Positions 33,379 through 43,368 of a stretch of DNA of 64,000 bases are shown in pieces (position 1 is the first letter of the stretch; the number at the start of each line of letters is the position of its first letter). The notes beneath the pieces were generated by a model that saw nothing but the letters and a program-made list of their open reading frames with translations, had not been told where the DNA came from and did no database searches. The position numbers were made by a program, and so were the translations under genes. This DNA is from JAICYJ01 sp035695105 (GTDB lineage: Bacteria; Actinomycetota; Thermoleophilia; Gaiellales; JAICJC01): NCBI GenBank assembly GCA_035695105.1, contig DASSEV010000004.1, positions 62,001 through 126,000 on the forward strand. The letters run 5' to 3'.

Positions 33379-35235
33379 ATGGACGAGCCCATCCGCGTCG
33401 ACGAGCGCCGTCTGATGGTCGAGCGGGTCGCAGCCGCAAATCTCGCCAAGCAGTTCGGCACGCCGCTCTACGTCATCTCGGAGGCGCAGCTGCGGGCCAA
33501 CGTGCGGGCATGGCGAGCTGCGCTGGCCGCCGCCTGGCGCCACGGCGACGCTCGCGTGCTGGTCTCGCTGAAGGCCAATCCGAGCCTCGCGCTGCGCCGG
33601 ATCCTGAACGACGAGGGCGCCGGCTGCGACGTCTACGGCGCGAGCGAGCTCGAGGTGGCCCTGCGGTCGGGGGTCGATCCCGCGGTGATCTCGGTCAACG
33701 GCTCGACCAAGTCGCCGGCGCTGGTCGAGCGCACGATCACAGCCGGCGCCCGGCTGACGGCCGACAGCATGGAGGAGGTGGAGCACGCGGCGCTCGTGGC
33801 CCATGAGCGCGGGATCGCGGCGAGGGTGCGCATCCGCCTGCGGCCGGACATGACCGACGTCGAATCGATCAGCGACTTCACCGAGCAGGAGCCGCTGGGG
33901 CGGGCGGCGGACGCGTACAAGCCGGGAATTCCGACCGACGTGCTGCTCGAGCGCATCGGCTCCGTCGACCTGCGCGGCGTCGAGCTGACCGGCGTCCACG
34001 CCCACCTCGGCCGCCACACCACCGGTCTGAGCGCCTTCACGCTGCACGCGGAGCGCGTCGGCCGGCTGGCCGGTCTGCTCTCCGATGCGCTCGGGGGATG
34101 GCGGCCGGCCGAGATCGACCTCGGCGGCGGGTACTCGTTCCCCGGCGATCCGACCGGGCGTGCGCTCCGCGGGCTGCCGGATGCGCCTGCGCCGGCGGAG
34201 TACGCCGCGGCGCTCGTGGATGGCCTCATCCGCGGGCTGGAGGCCGGCGGCCTCGATCCCGAGGGCATCGCGCTCGAGATCGAGCCCGGCCGTGCGGTCT
34301 ACGGCAGCGCCGGGCTGCACCTGACCCGGGTGCTGCACGTCAAGCGGCAGGCGGCCCCGGCGCCGCGCGTCTGGGTCGGATGCGACACGTCCGAGGTGCT
34401 GCTCAGCGACACCACCTGGGAGCACAGCCGCTGGGAGCCCGTGCCGGCGGCGCCGCTCGACGGGGAGCTCGTCACGGCCGACATCGTCGGCATCAGCTGC
34501 GGGTTCGACACGATCACCCCGGATGCCCGGATCCCGTCGGGCATCGGCGCCGGTGACGTGCTGGCGTTCCTCGCCACGGGCGCCTACGAGGACGCGCTGG
34601 CCGGCAACTTCAACTCCATGCCGCGGCCGGCGACGGTGCTCGTCAGCGGCGACGGCGTCGAGACCATCCGCCGGCGTGAGACGCTGGACGACGTGCTCCG
34701 CCGCGACCGCGTGCCGGCACGGCTTTCGGACGGGCAGGCGGTGCGCGGCATCGACCACGTCTCGTTCACCGTGCAGGATCTGGACCGATCGATCGCGTTC
34801 TACTGCGACCTGCTCGGCCTCACCGTGCGCGACCGGGGCCGGCTGGAGCCCGGGCTGATCGAGCAGATGACCGGCGTCCCCGATGCGGTCGTGGACTTCG
34901 CGGACATCCTGGCGGGCTCGCGGGTGATCGAGCTGCTCGAGTTCCGCTCACCGCGCCAGCGCCCGGCGCCGCGAACGGGCGGGCGGATCGGAGTGGTGCA
35001 CGTGGGGCTGGCAGTCGACGACGCCGGCGCGGCGCATCGGCGCCTGGCGGCCGCCGGCCACGAGCCGCTCTCCGAGCCGGTGCTGCTGCCGGACGACGGG
35101 TCCGACTGGTCGGGTGCGCTGGTGTTCTACGTGCGCGATCCCGACGGAACGATGCTCGAGATCGTCGAGCGCTCGGCCCAGCCGGTGGGCGCATCGACGC
35201 CGGTGCTCGCGGAGCAGCCCGTCAGGAGCGCCTGA
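33379..35235 (+). CDS. PLP-dependent decarboxylase fused to a VOC (glyoxalase-like) domain
   Basis: 618 residues. Residues about 20-450 are a fold-III PLP decarboxylase of the LysA/SpeA-like group: VLVSLKANPSLALRR with the Schiff-base Lys, HAHLGRHTTG, EIDLGGGYSF (phosphate-binding Gly loop), EIEPGRAV, and C-terminal CDTSEVLLSD. Residues about 455-605 are a complete VOC unit (GIDHVSFTVQDLDRSIAFYC, then VVHVGLAVDDAGAAHRRL and PDGTMLEIVE). The frame is continuous. Substrate unknown; an amino-acid decarboxylase delivering its product to a metal-dependent VOC site is an inference. Confidence 0.87.
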   Translation: MDEPIRVDERRLMVERVAAANLAKQFGTPLYVISEAQLRANVRAWRAALAAAWRHGDARVLVSLKANPSLALRRILNDEGAGCDVYGASELEVALRSGVDPAVISVNGSTKSPALVERTITAGARLTADSMEEVEHAALVAHERGIAARVRIRLRPDMTDVESISDFTEQEPLGRAADAYKPGIPTDVLLERIGSVDLRGVELTGVHAHLGRHTTGLSAFTLHAERVGRLAGLLSDALGGWRPAEIDLGGGYSFPGDPTGRALRGLPDAPAPAEYAAALVDGLIRGLEAGGLDPEGIALEIEPGRAVYGSAGLHLTRVLHVKRQAAPAPRVWVGCDTSEVLLSDTTWEHSRWEPVPAAPLDGELVTADIVGISCGFDTITPDARIPSGIGAGDVLAFLATGAYEDALAGNFNSMPRPATVLVSGDGVETIRRRETLDDVLRRDRVPARLSDGQAVRGIDHVSFTVQDLDRSIAFYCDLLGLTVRDRGRLEPGLIEQMTGVPDAVVDFADILAGSRVIELLEFRSPRQRPAPRTGGRIGVVHVGLAVDDAGAAHRRLAAAGHEPLSEPVLLPDDGSDWSGALVFYVRDPDGTMLEIVERSAQPVGASTPVLAEQPVRSA

Positions 35236-35497
35236 GCACGCGCCGCCACAGCGACGGCGGGCGTGGCTGGGTCGCACGCCACTCGTCGTAGAGCGGCAGG
35301 CGCCCGGCCTCCCGGGCGGCGAGGACGCACTCGCGGTGGGCATGGCGGCGCCGCTCGCCGTCGCCCTCGGGTGAGATCAGCACGTGGTCGCTCATGGCGT
35401 GCAGGCGCAGGCCGCAGAGAGGGCAGCGGTAGGTCGCGGGCTTGCGGCTGCGCACGGGACGCACCGCCCACCACCGCGCCTGCTCCAGCTTCGCCAT
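35222..35497 (-). CDS. Small zinc-ribbon-like protein
   Basis: 91 residues. YRCPLCGLRLHAMSDH gives CxxC, and RRHAHRECVLAARE supplies His/Cys partners, so one structural zinc is likely. The rest is basic. Conserved-hypothetical type; perhaps nucleic-acid or protein binding. Overlaps the 3' end of the convergent fusion gene by 14 bases. Confidence 0.7.
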   Translation of the reverse strand: MAKLEQARWWAVRPVRSRKPATYRCPLCGLRLHAMSDHVLISPEGDGERRRHAHRECVLAAREAGRLPLYDEWRATQPRPPSLWRRVLRRS

Positions 35498-35517
35498 GAC
35501 GGGATGATGGCAGGCTG

Positions 35518-35550
35518 GGTGAACGAAAAGTGCCTGGCACTTTGTTCACC
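35518..35550. repeat. Palindromic AGTGCCTGGCACTT repeat, copy 2
   Basis: GGTGAAC and GTTCACC arms enclose AAAAGTGCCTGGCACTTT; the core has T in place of the A of the other copies (central base CCTGG/CCAGG), as expected if inserted in the opposite orientation. It lies between the start of the zinc-ribbon gene and the NlpC/P60 stop (35555), 5 bases past that stop. Confidence 0.9.
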
Positions 35551-35554
35551 GAGG

Positions 35555-36097
35555 TCAGGAAGCGAACGAGAGCCGATCGGTGACCGGCCGCACACGCGAC
35601 GAGCGCGCCGGACGCAGCCGAGCCGCCGCGCGCGGCAGGCGAACCGCGCCGCTGTAGGACGCCGCGTACCAGCCCCCGCGCAGGCTGTCGATCGAGACCA
35701 CCGCGCCCGTGTGCGGCGCGTGGATGAACCGTCCGTGCCCGACCCAGATGCCCACGTGCCCGAGGCCGAAGAACACCAGATCGCCGGGCTCGAGCTGCGA
35801 CCGCGGGACGTGCCGCCCAAGCGACCACTGGTCGTAGCTGGAGTGCGGCAGCGAGATCCCGAAGTGGGCATAGACGTAGCGCGTGAAGCCGGAGCAATCG
35901 AATCCCGCGGGCGTCGTGCCGGCCCACACGTACGGCGTGCCGCGGAAGCGCTCGGCGAAGCGGACGGCGGCCGCCCCCAGCGTCTGGAGCCGGTGCGGCC
36001 GGTGGCCGCGGGCGTGCGCGACGCCGGCTCCCGCGGCCAGCGCCGGCGCGGCGGGCAGCAGGCATACCGCCGCAAGAATGAGAGCCAGGCGTTTCAC
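35555..36097 (-). CDS. Secreted NlpC/P60 peptidoglycan endopeptidase
   Basis: 180 residues from GTG36097. Signal peptide VKRLALILAAVCLLPAAPAL with AxA cleavage. Catalytic Cys in GFDCSGFTRYVYAHFG, the substrate loop LEPGDLVFFG, and His in HVGIWVGHGRFIHAPHTG: an intact NlpC/P60 core with no added binding repeats. It cleaves D-Glu/meso-DAP-type stem-peptide bonds in the wall. A GTG at 36115 in frame is an alternative start. Confidence 0.88.
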   Translation of the reverse strand: MKRLALILAAVCLLPAAPALAAGAGVAHARGHRPHRLQTLGAAAVRFAERFRGTPYVWAGTTPAGFDCSGFTRYVYAHFGISLPHSSYDQWSLGRHVPRSQLEPGDLVFFGLGHVGIWVGHGRFIHAPHTGAVVSIDSLRGGWYAASYSGAVRLPRAAARLRPARSSRVRPVTDRLSFAS

Positions 36098-36154
36098 GGC
36101 GCGCAGGGTACCCACCCGATCTTGCGCTTGTCGCAGTACGTTCGAATAATGTGT

Positions 36155-37236
<1,082 letters not shown>

Positions 37237-37240
<4 letters not shown>

Positions 37241-38061
37241 CCCCGGATCGACCCCGCCAGCATGCCGCGCAGGAAATGGCGCTGGGTGAGCAGGTACACG
37301 ATGACGACCGGCACCGCGACGAGCACGGCTGCGGCCGAGACGCTGGGGACGTCCACGCCGTAGCGGCTCTGGAAGGTGGAGAGGCCGAGCGGCGCCGTGC
37401 GGTGGGTCTGGTCGGAGATCATCACGAGGGCAAGCAGGAACTCGTTCCACGTCCACATGAACACGAGCACCACCATCGTCAGGATCGCCGGGCGGCCGAT
37501 CGGCACCAGCACCCGCCACAGCACCCGCCACGACGATGCGCCGTCGACTCGCGCGGCGTCGGCCAGCTCGGCGGGCACCGACCGGAAGAACGCCCGCATC
37601 CAGAAGGTGCCGAACGAGATCGAAAGCCCGGTCTGCGGAAGGATCAGCGCCCAGTACGTGTCGGTCAGCCCGGCGTCGCGGAACGTGTAGTACAGCGGGA
37701 CGATCAGCGATTCGAACGGGACGACCATCCCCGCCAGCATCACGTAGAAGATGGGCGTGGCGCCGGGGAACTGCATCGTCCCGAACGCGTAGCCGGCGGG
37801 GATGCAGAGCAGCGTCGTCAGGACGACCACGGCGGCGGACACGAGCAGGCTCGATGCCATCAGCCGCCCGAACCCGCCGGTGTCCCAGGCGAAGCGGAAG
37901 GTCGAGAGGCTGAGCGTGTGAGGAAGCTCGACGCCGGTCAGGAGCGCCCCGGGCGGATGCAGCGCCGCGAGCAGGATCACGAGGATCGGCGTGACGGCCA
38001 GCACCGAGAACAGCGCCAGCACGGCGTAGGTCACCGCCCGCTCCATCCCTCCCGCCGTCAC
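37237..38061 (-). CDS. Carbohydrate ABC permease (MalG type)
   Basis: 274 residues, six transmembrane helices. The EAA loop contacting the ATPase is ELADAARVDGASSWRVLWRV, and NEFLLALVMISD is typical of MalG-like subunits. ATGA-type overlaps on both sides show one operon with the second permease and ATPase. Confidence 0.9.
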
Positions 38062-38945
38062 GGCCGCTCCTCGATCAGCCGCGTGATCAGGACGACCAGC
38101 GTCAGGATCAGCACCCCCATGATCGCGCCGATCGCGGCCGCCGACCCGACCTGGCCTGTCACGAACGCTCGCGTGTAGATCAGGAGCGACGGCACCGTCG
38201 TCGCATCGCCGGGGCCGCCCTTGGTCGTGACGTAGATGATGTCGAACGCGCGCAGCGCCGCGATCACGGTCAGCGAGAGCGCCACGGCGAGCTCGTTCCG
38301 GAGGCCCGGCAGCGTCACGGCGAAGAACTCCCGCACCGGCCCGGCGCCGTCGACGCGGGCGGCCTCGTACCGTGCGGGCGGTATCCGCTGCGCGCCGGCC
38401 ATGAACAGCACCAGGCAGAGCCCGGTCGTGATCCAGCTCCCGATCACCCCCACCGCCGGCAGGGCGGTGGACAGGTCACCGAGCCAGGAGTGCTGCAGCG
38501 AGCCCAGCCCCACCTTGGCGAGGGCCTGGTTGATCGGCCCCTCCGGGTCGTAGAGCCACCGCCAGGCCACGCCGACCACGACCGCAGCCAGCACCTGCGG
38601 CAGGAAGATCAGCGTGCGCACCGCAGCCACTCCCCGCACACGGGAATGGACGAGCAGTCCGGTCAGCGAGAGCGCGACGGCCACGGGCAGCACGGCGTAG
38701 AAGAGGATGAGGACGAGCGAGTGGCCGAACGCCGTCCGAACGGCGGCGTCCTCGAACGCCGCCCGGTAGTTCCCGAGCCCCACCCACGTGCCGCTGGTGA
38801 CGCCGTCCCAGCGGAACAGCGAGATCCATGCGCCGTCGGCCATGGGCGCGATCACGAACAGCGCGAACACGGTGAGCGCCGGCAGGATGTAGAGGTATCC
38901 GATTAGCCGCGGCCGGCCGGGCGCCTGGGTGCCGCGGTCACGAAT
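38058..38945 (-). CDS. Carbohydrate ABC permease (MalF type), probable ATT start
   Basis: 295 residues as called. EAA loop YEAARVDGAGPVREFFAVTL, six helices. The first canonical start (GTG38870) falls inside the first helix and would delete LIGYLYILPALT, the normal N-terminus of MalF proteins. Upstream in frame there is no ATG, GTG or TTG. ATT38945 lies 7 bases after GGGAG and overlaps the binding-protein stop, so a coupled ATT start is the best fit. A base error in the start region is the alternative. Confidence 0.8.
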   Translation of the reverse strand: MRDRGTQAPGRPRLIGYLYILPALTVFALFVIAPMADGAWISLFRWDGVTSGTWVGLGNYRAAFEDAAVRTAFGHSLVLILFYAVLPVAVALSLTGLLVHSRVRGVAAVRTLIFLPQVLAAVVVGVAWRWLYDPEGPINQALAKVGLGSLQHSWLGDLSTALPAVGVIGSWITTGLCLVLFMAGAQRIPPARYEAARVDGAGPVREFFAVTLPGLRNELAVALSLTVIAALRAFDIIYVTTKGGPGDATTVPSLLIYTRAFVTGQVGSAAAIGAIMGVLILTLVVLITRLIEERP

Positions 38946-40293
38946 GGGCGCTCTCCCAGTCCTTCTGCACCGCCGCCGTGAACTGGGCCGGCGTGATCGC
39001 GCCCTGGCTGAGCTGCTGCAGGCCGCCGAACATGGTGTCCCCCATCGACGCCGTGGCCCAGTCGAGGTAGGGCACGAGCAGCCCCGCTCGGGACTTCTGC
39101 TGCCAGGTGCGCGCGATGGCGGCCAGAGAGGACTCGCCGGCGAGCGCCGCGCCGCCGGGATCGGCCGCCGGCAGGTCGCCGTGCTCGATCAGCAGCTTCG
39201 CGGCGTGCTGTCCGGTGAGGAAGTCGATCAGCGCGGCCGCGACCGCCGGGTGCGGCGTGCGCGCGCTGATGTGGTAGGGCAGCGACAGCGACCCTGTGGT
39301 GGCGGAGGGCCCGGGGCGGAGGCCGGGCATCGGGAAGAACCCGACCCGGTTGCCGAGCGGCCCTGCGAAGGTCTGGTTCTCCCAGGGGCCGGTGATGAAG
39401 TAGAGGCCCTCCCCCTTCGCGAACCGCGCGGCCGCGGTCTGCTGGCTGACGCCGTTGAAGCCGTTCTCGAAGTACCCCTTTGCACCCCATTGCGCGAAGG
39501 TCGCGGCCGCCCTGCGCGTTGCCGGCGTGTCGAACGAGGCGCCGCTGTGGCCGAAGGCCCAGGCCTCGATCGCCGACGGCTTCTCGTACAGCGCCTGCAG
39601 CACCATGAACACGTGCCCGAGCGGCCAGCGGTCGAGGCCGCCGACCATCACCGGCGGGACGCCGGCGGCCCTGGCCGCCGCCAGCGTCTGCTGGAACTGC
39701 GCGAAGGTCCGCGGCGGCCGCAGGCCGAGGCGGGCCATCACGTCCTTGTCGTAGAACACGCCGAGCACCTCGGCCTTCTGCGCGACGCCCCAGAGCGTGC
39801 CGCTGCCCCACGTCGACCCGTCGGCCGACCAGCGCAGCGCGTCGAGCGTCGCCGGGTTGCCGAACCTCGTGTCCCAGCCGTACGCGGCCGCCTCGCCGTT
39901 CAGCGGCAGGATCAGCCCCGCCCTGATCAACGCCTGGTCGACGGCGTATCCCTCGTTGCCCTGGAAGACATCGGGCGGGTTGCTCGATGATGCTGCCAGC
40001 TTGATCGTCGACATGTAGTCGTCGAACGACTTGACGACGCGGTGCACCGTCACGTTCGGGTAGCGCTGCTCGAACTCGTGGATCAGCTCGTCCTCGGTCT
40101 TCGAGTCGCCGGGGGAGGTCTCGTCGTCCCAGATCGTCAGGTCGACCTTCTGCGAGGTGTCGAAGCCGGTGCTGACCGGGCCGGAGGGCGCCGTGGCGGC
40201 GCCGCCGCTCGACCCGGGCGTGCCGCAGCCGCAGACCGCGGCGGCGATCAGGAGCAGTGGGAGCAGCAGGCGGGGGCGGAGCGGGTGCATCAT
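38938..40293 (-). CDS. Extracellular sugar-binding lipoprotein of the ABC importer
   Basis: 451 residues. Lipoprotein signal LLLPLLLIAAAVCGCG followed by a Gly/Ser/Ala linker. Family 1 binding-protein pattern: VDLTIWDDET, IHEFEQRYPNVTVHRV, PDVFQGNEGYA, and FYDKDVMARLG, with FITGPWENQ. Tethered outside the membrane, it hands an oligosaccharide or sugar to the two permeases. Start ATG40293 overlaps the PfkB stop (ATGA), linking transport with a sugar kinase. Confidence 0.9.
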   Translation of the reverse strand: MMHPLRPRLLLPLLLIAAAVCGCGTPGSSGGAATAPSGPVSTGFDTSQKVDLTIWDDETSPGDSKTEDELIHEFEQRYPNVTVHRVVKSFDDYMSTIKLAASSSNPPDVFQGNEGYAVDQALIRAGLILPLNGEAAAYGWDTRFGNPATLDALRWSADGSTWGSGTLWGVAQKAEVLGVFYDKDVMARLGLRPPRTFAQFQQTLAAARAAGVPPVMVGGLDRWPLGHVFMVLQALYEKPSAIEAWAFGHSGASFDTPATRRAAATFAQWGAKGYFENGFNGVSQQTAAARFAKGEGLYFITGPWENQTFAGPLGNRVGFFPMPGLRPGPSATTGSLSLPYHISARTPHPAVAAALIDFLTGQHAAKLLIEHGDLPAADPGGAALAGESSLAAIARTWQQKSRAGLLVPYLDWATASMGDTMFGGLQQLSQGAITPAQFTAAVQKDWESAHS

Positions 40294-41195
40294 GAGGCGT
40301 CGCGGGTCGTCGGAATGGTCGCATCGGGCGCGGCGGCTGCGCGCAGCAGACCGTCGGCGGTGGCGGCGCCCTCGCGCGTCGTCGCGACGCCGATCGACAT
40401 CGAGGCGTAGAGCACGGCGAGGCGCAGCCGCTCGTCCACCTCCCGGCCCGCCAGGTCGCCCCACACCCAGGCCGCGGTGAAGAGGTCGCCGGCCCCGTTG
40501 GTGTCGATCACCGGCACGCGCGGGGCCGGCTGCGCGATCAGGCCGTGCGCACCGGCGCAGATCGCGCCCCGGTCGCCGAGCGTGACGACCACGGTGCTGC
40601 AGAGGCCGGCCAGCGCCCGGGCGGCCTGCTCGGCATCCTGCTCGCCGCTCAGCAGCCGGGCCTCCGCCTCGTTGACGATCATCGCGCGCGCCCGGGCCAG
40701 CTCTGCCGGCGGTCGCCCGGCAAGGTCGCGCGCCGCGACGTCGCCGATCACCGCGTAGGACGGCACGCCGGCAGGCGCGCGCGCGAGCGACGGCACGTCC
40801 AGCACGACGGCCCGCGCACCCAGCGCGGCCAGCCCCTCACCGTCGAGGTCGTGCTCCGGCGCGACGGTCAGGAACGCCCGGTCGCCGTCCAGCGGCATGA
40901 TCGCCGACACCGCGGTGCCGTCGCCGGACGGGCCGATCCACTCGATCCCCTCGGCGGCCAGCAGATCGGCCAGAATGCGCCCGAGCAGGTCGCCGCCAAC
41001 GGGCCAGAACATCCCGGCACGGAGACCGAGTCGGGTCGCCCCCAGCGCCACGTTCGCGAGGCCGCCGGCCGTCAGCGAGATGCTGCGCGCAAGCCGCTCC
41101 TCGCCCAGCGACGGCAGGGCCTCGAGCCCGCTGAACGTGATGTCGAGGAACGGGGGGCCGGCGCAGACGACGTCGAGGGAGGAGGCTTCCGGCAC
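40290..41195 (-). CDS. PfkB-family sugar kinase, first gene of the importer operon
   Basis: 301 residues. N-terminal PPFLDITFSGLEALPSLGEE, the substrate-side TAGGLANVALGATRLGL, and the ATP/catalytic motif DTNGAGDLFTAAWVWG with the base Asp. Ribokinase fold of usual length. Its position at the head of the ABC importer genes suggests it phosphorylates the imported sugar or nucleoside. A divergent paralogue of identical length starts 48 bases away. Confidence 0.9.
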   Translation of the reverse strand: MPEASSLDVVCAGPPFLDITFSGLEALPSLGEERLARSISLTAGGLANVALGATRLGLRAGMFWPVGGDLLGRILADLLAAEGIEWIGPSGDGTAVSAIMPLDGDRAFLTVAPEHDLDGEGLAALGARAVVLDVPSLARAPAGVPSYAVIGDVAARDLAGRPPAELARARAMIVNEAEARLLSGEQDAEQAARALAGLCSTVVVTLGDRGAICAGAHGLIAQPAPRVPVIDTNGAGDLFTAAWVWGDLAGREVDERLRLAVLYASMSIGVATTREGAATADGLLRAAAAPDATIPTTRDAS

Positions 41196-41219
41196 CGGGT
41201 CAGTAGTACCAAACCCGGT
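41194..41219. promoter_or_regulatory. Inverted repeat between two divergent kinase genes
   Basis: ACCGGGT (41194-41200) and ACCCGGT (41213-41219) form a 7-bp inverted repeat with a 12-base gap in the 48-bp intergenic region, the left arm overlapping the first codons of the minus-strand gene. A TATCCT box at 41231-41236 could be the -10 of the plus-strand gene. Probably a shared operator. Confidence 0.4.
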
Positions 41220-41243
41220 CGACTGCCGCTATCCTCGGCCGCC

Positions 41244-42149
41244 ATGGGCATCGATCTCGCAGTCGCGACTCCGTCGTTCCTCGACCTCACCTTCGTCGGG
41301 CTCGAGTCCCTGCCAAGGCTCGGTGAGGAGCGCTTCGCGAGCGACCTCGTGCGCTCCCCCGGCGGCGGCGCCATCACGGCCGTCGGCGCCGCCCGGCTCG
41401 GGCTGAAGGCCGTGCTGGCCGCGCCGCTCGGCAACGACGTCGCCGGCGACCTGATCATGGACGTGCTGAGCGGCGACGGGGTGACGACCGTCGAGCGGCG
41501 CGCCCCGCGCACCCCCGTGACGGTGGTGCTGCCGACCGGCGGCGACCGGGCGATGGTGACCGTCGACCCGGGCGTCCGGGCGAGCCCGGCAGACGTGGCG
41601 TCGCTCGAGCCGAAGGCCGTCTCGGTCAACATGGATCTGATGTACGTCGTGCCGCCCGGGGTCGACGCGTACGTCACGTGCGGCGATGACGACGCACGCG
41701 CGTACGCCGGCCGCCCGCCCGCCCAGCTCGCGCACGCACGCGCCCTGTTCGTCAGCGACGGCGAGGCGCTCCGGCTGTCCGGACAGCCTGACGTCGAGTC
41801 CGCGGCGGAGCACCTGGCCGGCCTCGCGTCGACGGTCGTCGTGACGCTCGGCGCCCGCGGTGCGATGGCCCTCATCGACGGGCAGCGGGTGGAGGCACCG
41901 GCGTTCGACGCCGGGCCGCCGGTCGACGCGACCGGAGCCGGCGACCTGCTGGTCGCCGCCTACGTCTGGGCCGACCAGCTGGGGACTCCTCCCGACGAGC
42001 GGCTGCGCTGGGCCGTCATCTACGCGGCGCTCTCGATCACCACCCCCACCGCGGTTGCAGGCGCCGCGGGGCTCGAGCGGCTGCTCGAGGCCGGCGCGTC
42101 GGTCGGCCTGAAGGCGCCCGAGGGCCTCTCCTCCAGCACGACCGGGTAG
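41244..42149 (+). CDS. PfkB-family sugar kinase, divergent paralogue
   Basis: 301 residues. Clearly related to the divergent gene: TPSFLDLTFVGLESLPRLGEE against PPFLDITFSGLEALPSLGEE. SPGGGAITAVGAARLGL is the substrate-binding loop and VDATGAGDLLVAAYVWAD the catalytic motif. The pair probably arose by inverted duplication and then diverged in the substrate side. Followed after 5 bases by the PPOX-family gene. Confidence 0.9.
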   Translation: MGIDLAVATPSFLDLTFVGLESLPRLGEERFASDLVRSPGGGAITAVGAARLGLKAVLAAPLGNDVAGDLIMDVLSGDGVTTVERRAPRTPVTVVLPTGGDRAMVTVDPGVRASPADVASLEPKAVSVNMDLMYVVPPGVDAYVTCGDDDARAYAGRPPAQLAHARALFVSDGEALRLSGQPDVESAAEHLAGLASTVVVTLGARGAMALIDGQRVEAPAFDAGPPVDATGAGDLLVAAYVWADQLGTPPDERLRWAVIYAALSITTPTAVAGAAGLERLLEAGASVGLKAPEGLSSSTTG

Positions 42150-42154
42150 CCCGC

Positions 42155-42580
42155 ATGGCCTTCGCGATCGACACGTCGACGGCGTTCGGCGAGCGGGCGG
42201 CGAGACGTGTCCGCGAGGAGCTCGTGGCATGGCTGGTCACGGTCAGCCCGGCCGGGGCCCCGCAGCCGGTGCCGGTCTGGTTCCTGTGGGACGGCGCGGA
42301 GAGCGTGCTGCTCTACAGCCGCCCCGGCAAGCCGAAGCTGCGGAACATCGAGGCGAACCCGCGCGTCTCGCTCCACCTCGACGGAAACGGGAGGGGCGGC
42401 GACATCGTCGTCCTGTCGGGCAACGCCGCGGTCAGCGACGACCCGCCCGCCGACGTCGTCGAGCCGTACACGGCCAAGTACCGGCCGCTGATCGAGCGCA
42501 ACGGCTGGACGCCCGAGTCGTTCGCCGCGGACTACTCCGTGCCCGTGCGGATCGCGCTCACCCGGCTGAGCGGCCACTGA
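42155..42580 (+). CDS. PPOX-class F420-dependent oxidoreductase-like protein
   Basis: 141 residues with the split-barrel pattern of the Rv3369/TIGR03667-like group: WLVTVSPAGAPQPVPVWFLW, LYSRPGKPKLRNIEANPRVS, and a C-terminal PVRIALTRLSGH. These proteins bind F420 or a flavin; reaction unknown. TGATG overlap with the next gene. Confidence 0.83.
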   Translation: MAFAIDTSTAFGERAARRVREELVAWLVTVSPAGAPQPVPVWFLWDGAESVLLYSRPGKPKLRNIEANPRVSLHLDGNGRGGDIVVLSGNAAVSDDPPADVVEPYTAKYRPLIERNGWTPESFAADYSVPVRIALTRLSGH

Positions 42581-43368
42581 TGGCGGACGGCCGCAGGGAG
42601 CGGTTCCACCGGCTCCACGAGGACGGCATCTTCGTCATGCCGAACGCCTGGGATCCCGGCTCGGCGCGGCTGCTCACCGCCACGGGGTGCGCCGCGCTCG
42701 CCACCACCAGCGCCGGCTTCGCCTGGACGCTTGGCGTCGAGGACTACCGCGTCACCCGCGACCAGCTGGTCGAGCACGTGGCCGCGATGGCGGCGGCGAC
42801 TGAGCTCCCGCTGTCGGTCGACGGCGAGCGGCTGTTCGGCACGACGGCCGGTGAGGTGGCGGCCACGGTCGACCTCCTGGCCGAGGCCGGCGCGGCCGGC
42901 TGCTCGATCGAGGACTTCGACTCCGCGGGAGGGGACGTCGACGACGCCGCGCACTCGGCCGAGCTGGTCGGAGCGGCGGCCGAGGCCGCGCACCGCGCCG
43001 GCATGGTGCTCACGGCCCGCGCCGAGAACCTCCTTCACGGCCGCGACGACCTCGACGACACGATCGCCCGCCGGCGCGCCTACAGGGCCGCGGGCGCAGA
43101 CGTCGTCTACGCGCCGGGCCTGCGGGTGGCGGCCGCCATCCGCTCGGTCGTCGAGGCCGTCGGCTGCCCCGTCAACGTGCTGATGCTGCCCGGCGTGCCT
43201 CCGGTGGTGGAGCTCGGCGCGCTCGGCGTCCGCCGGGTCTCGACCGGCAGCATCCTCGCGTCGCGCGCATATGCCGCCGGGCTGGCCGCCGCCCGGTCGC
43301 TGCTCGAGCAGGGCGGCTACGGCGACGGCGAGATGCTCTCGCCCGCCGACCGGGCCGCGCTCAGCTGA
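42580..43368 (+). CDS. Isocitrate lyase/PEP mutase-family protein
   Basis: 262 residues. IFVMPNAWDPGSARLL is typical of this superfamily, followed by LPLSVDGERLFG (metal Asp), GCSIEDFD and TARAENLL. The KKCGH motif of true isocitrate lyase is absent, so it is a lyase/mutase of unknown specificity (oxaloacetate decarboxylase or 2-methylisocitrate lyase-like). Its last 8 bases overlap the convergent hydrolase. Confidence 0.87.
   Translation: MADGRRERFHRLHEDGIFVMPNAWDPGSARLLTATGCAALATTSAGFAWTLGVEDYRVTRDQLVEHVAAMAAATELPLSVDGERLFGTTAGEVAATVDLLAEAGAAGCSIEDFDSAGGDVDDAAHSAELVGAAAEAAHRAGMVLTARAENLLHGRDDLDDTIARRRAYRAAGADVVYAPGLRVAAAIRSVVEAVGCPVNVLMLPGVPPVVELGALGVRRVSTGSILASRAYAAGLAAARSLLEQGGYGDGEMLSPADRAALS

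Noticed and set aside
38903..40324. 473-codon frame overlapping the sugar-binding lipoprotein
   Set aside because: Out of frame with the lipoprotein, which has a signal peptide, family motifs and operon overlaps; the alternative has none.
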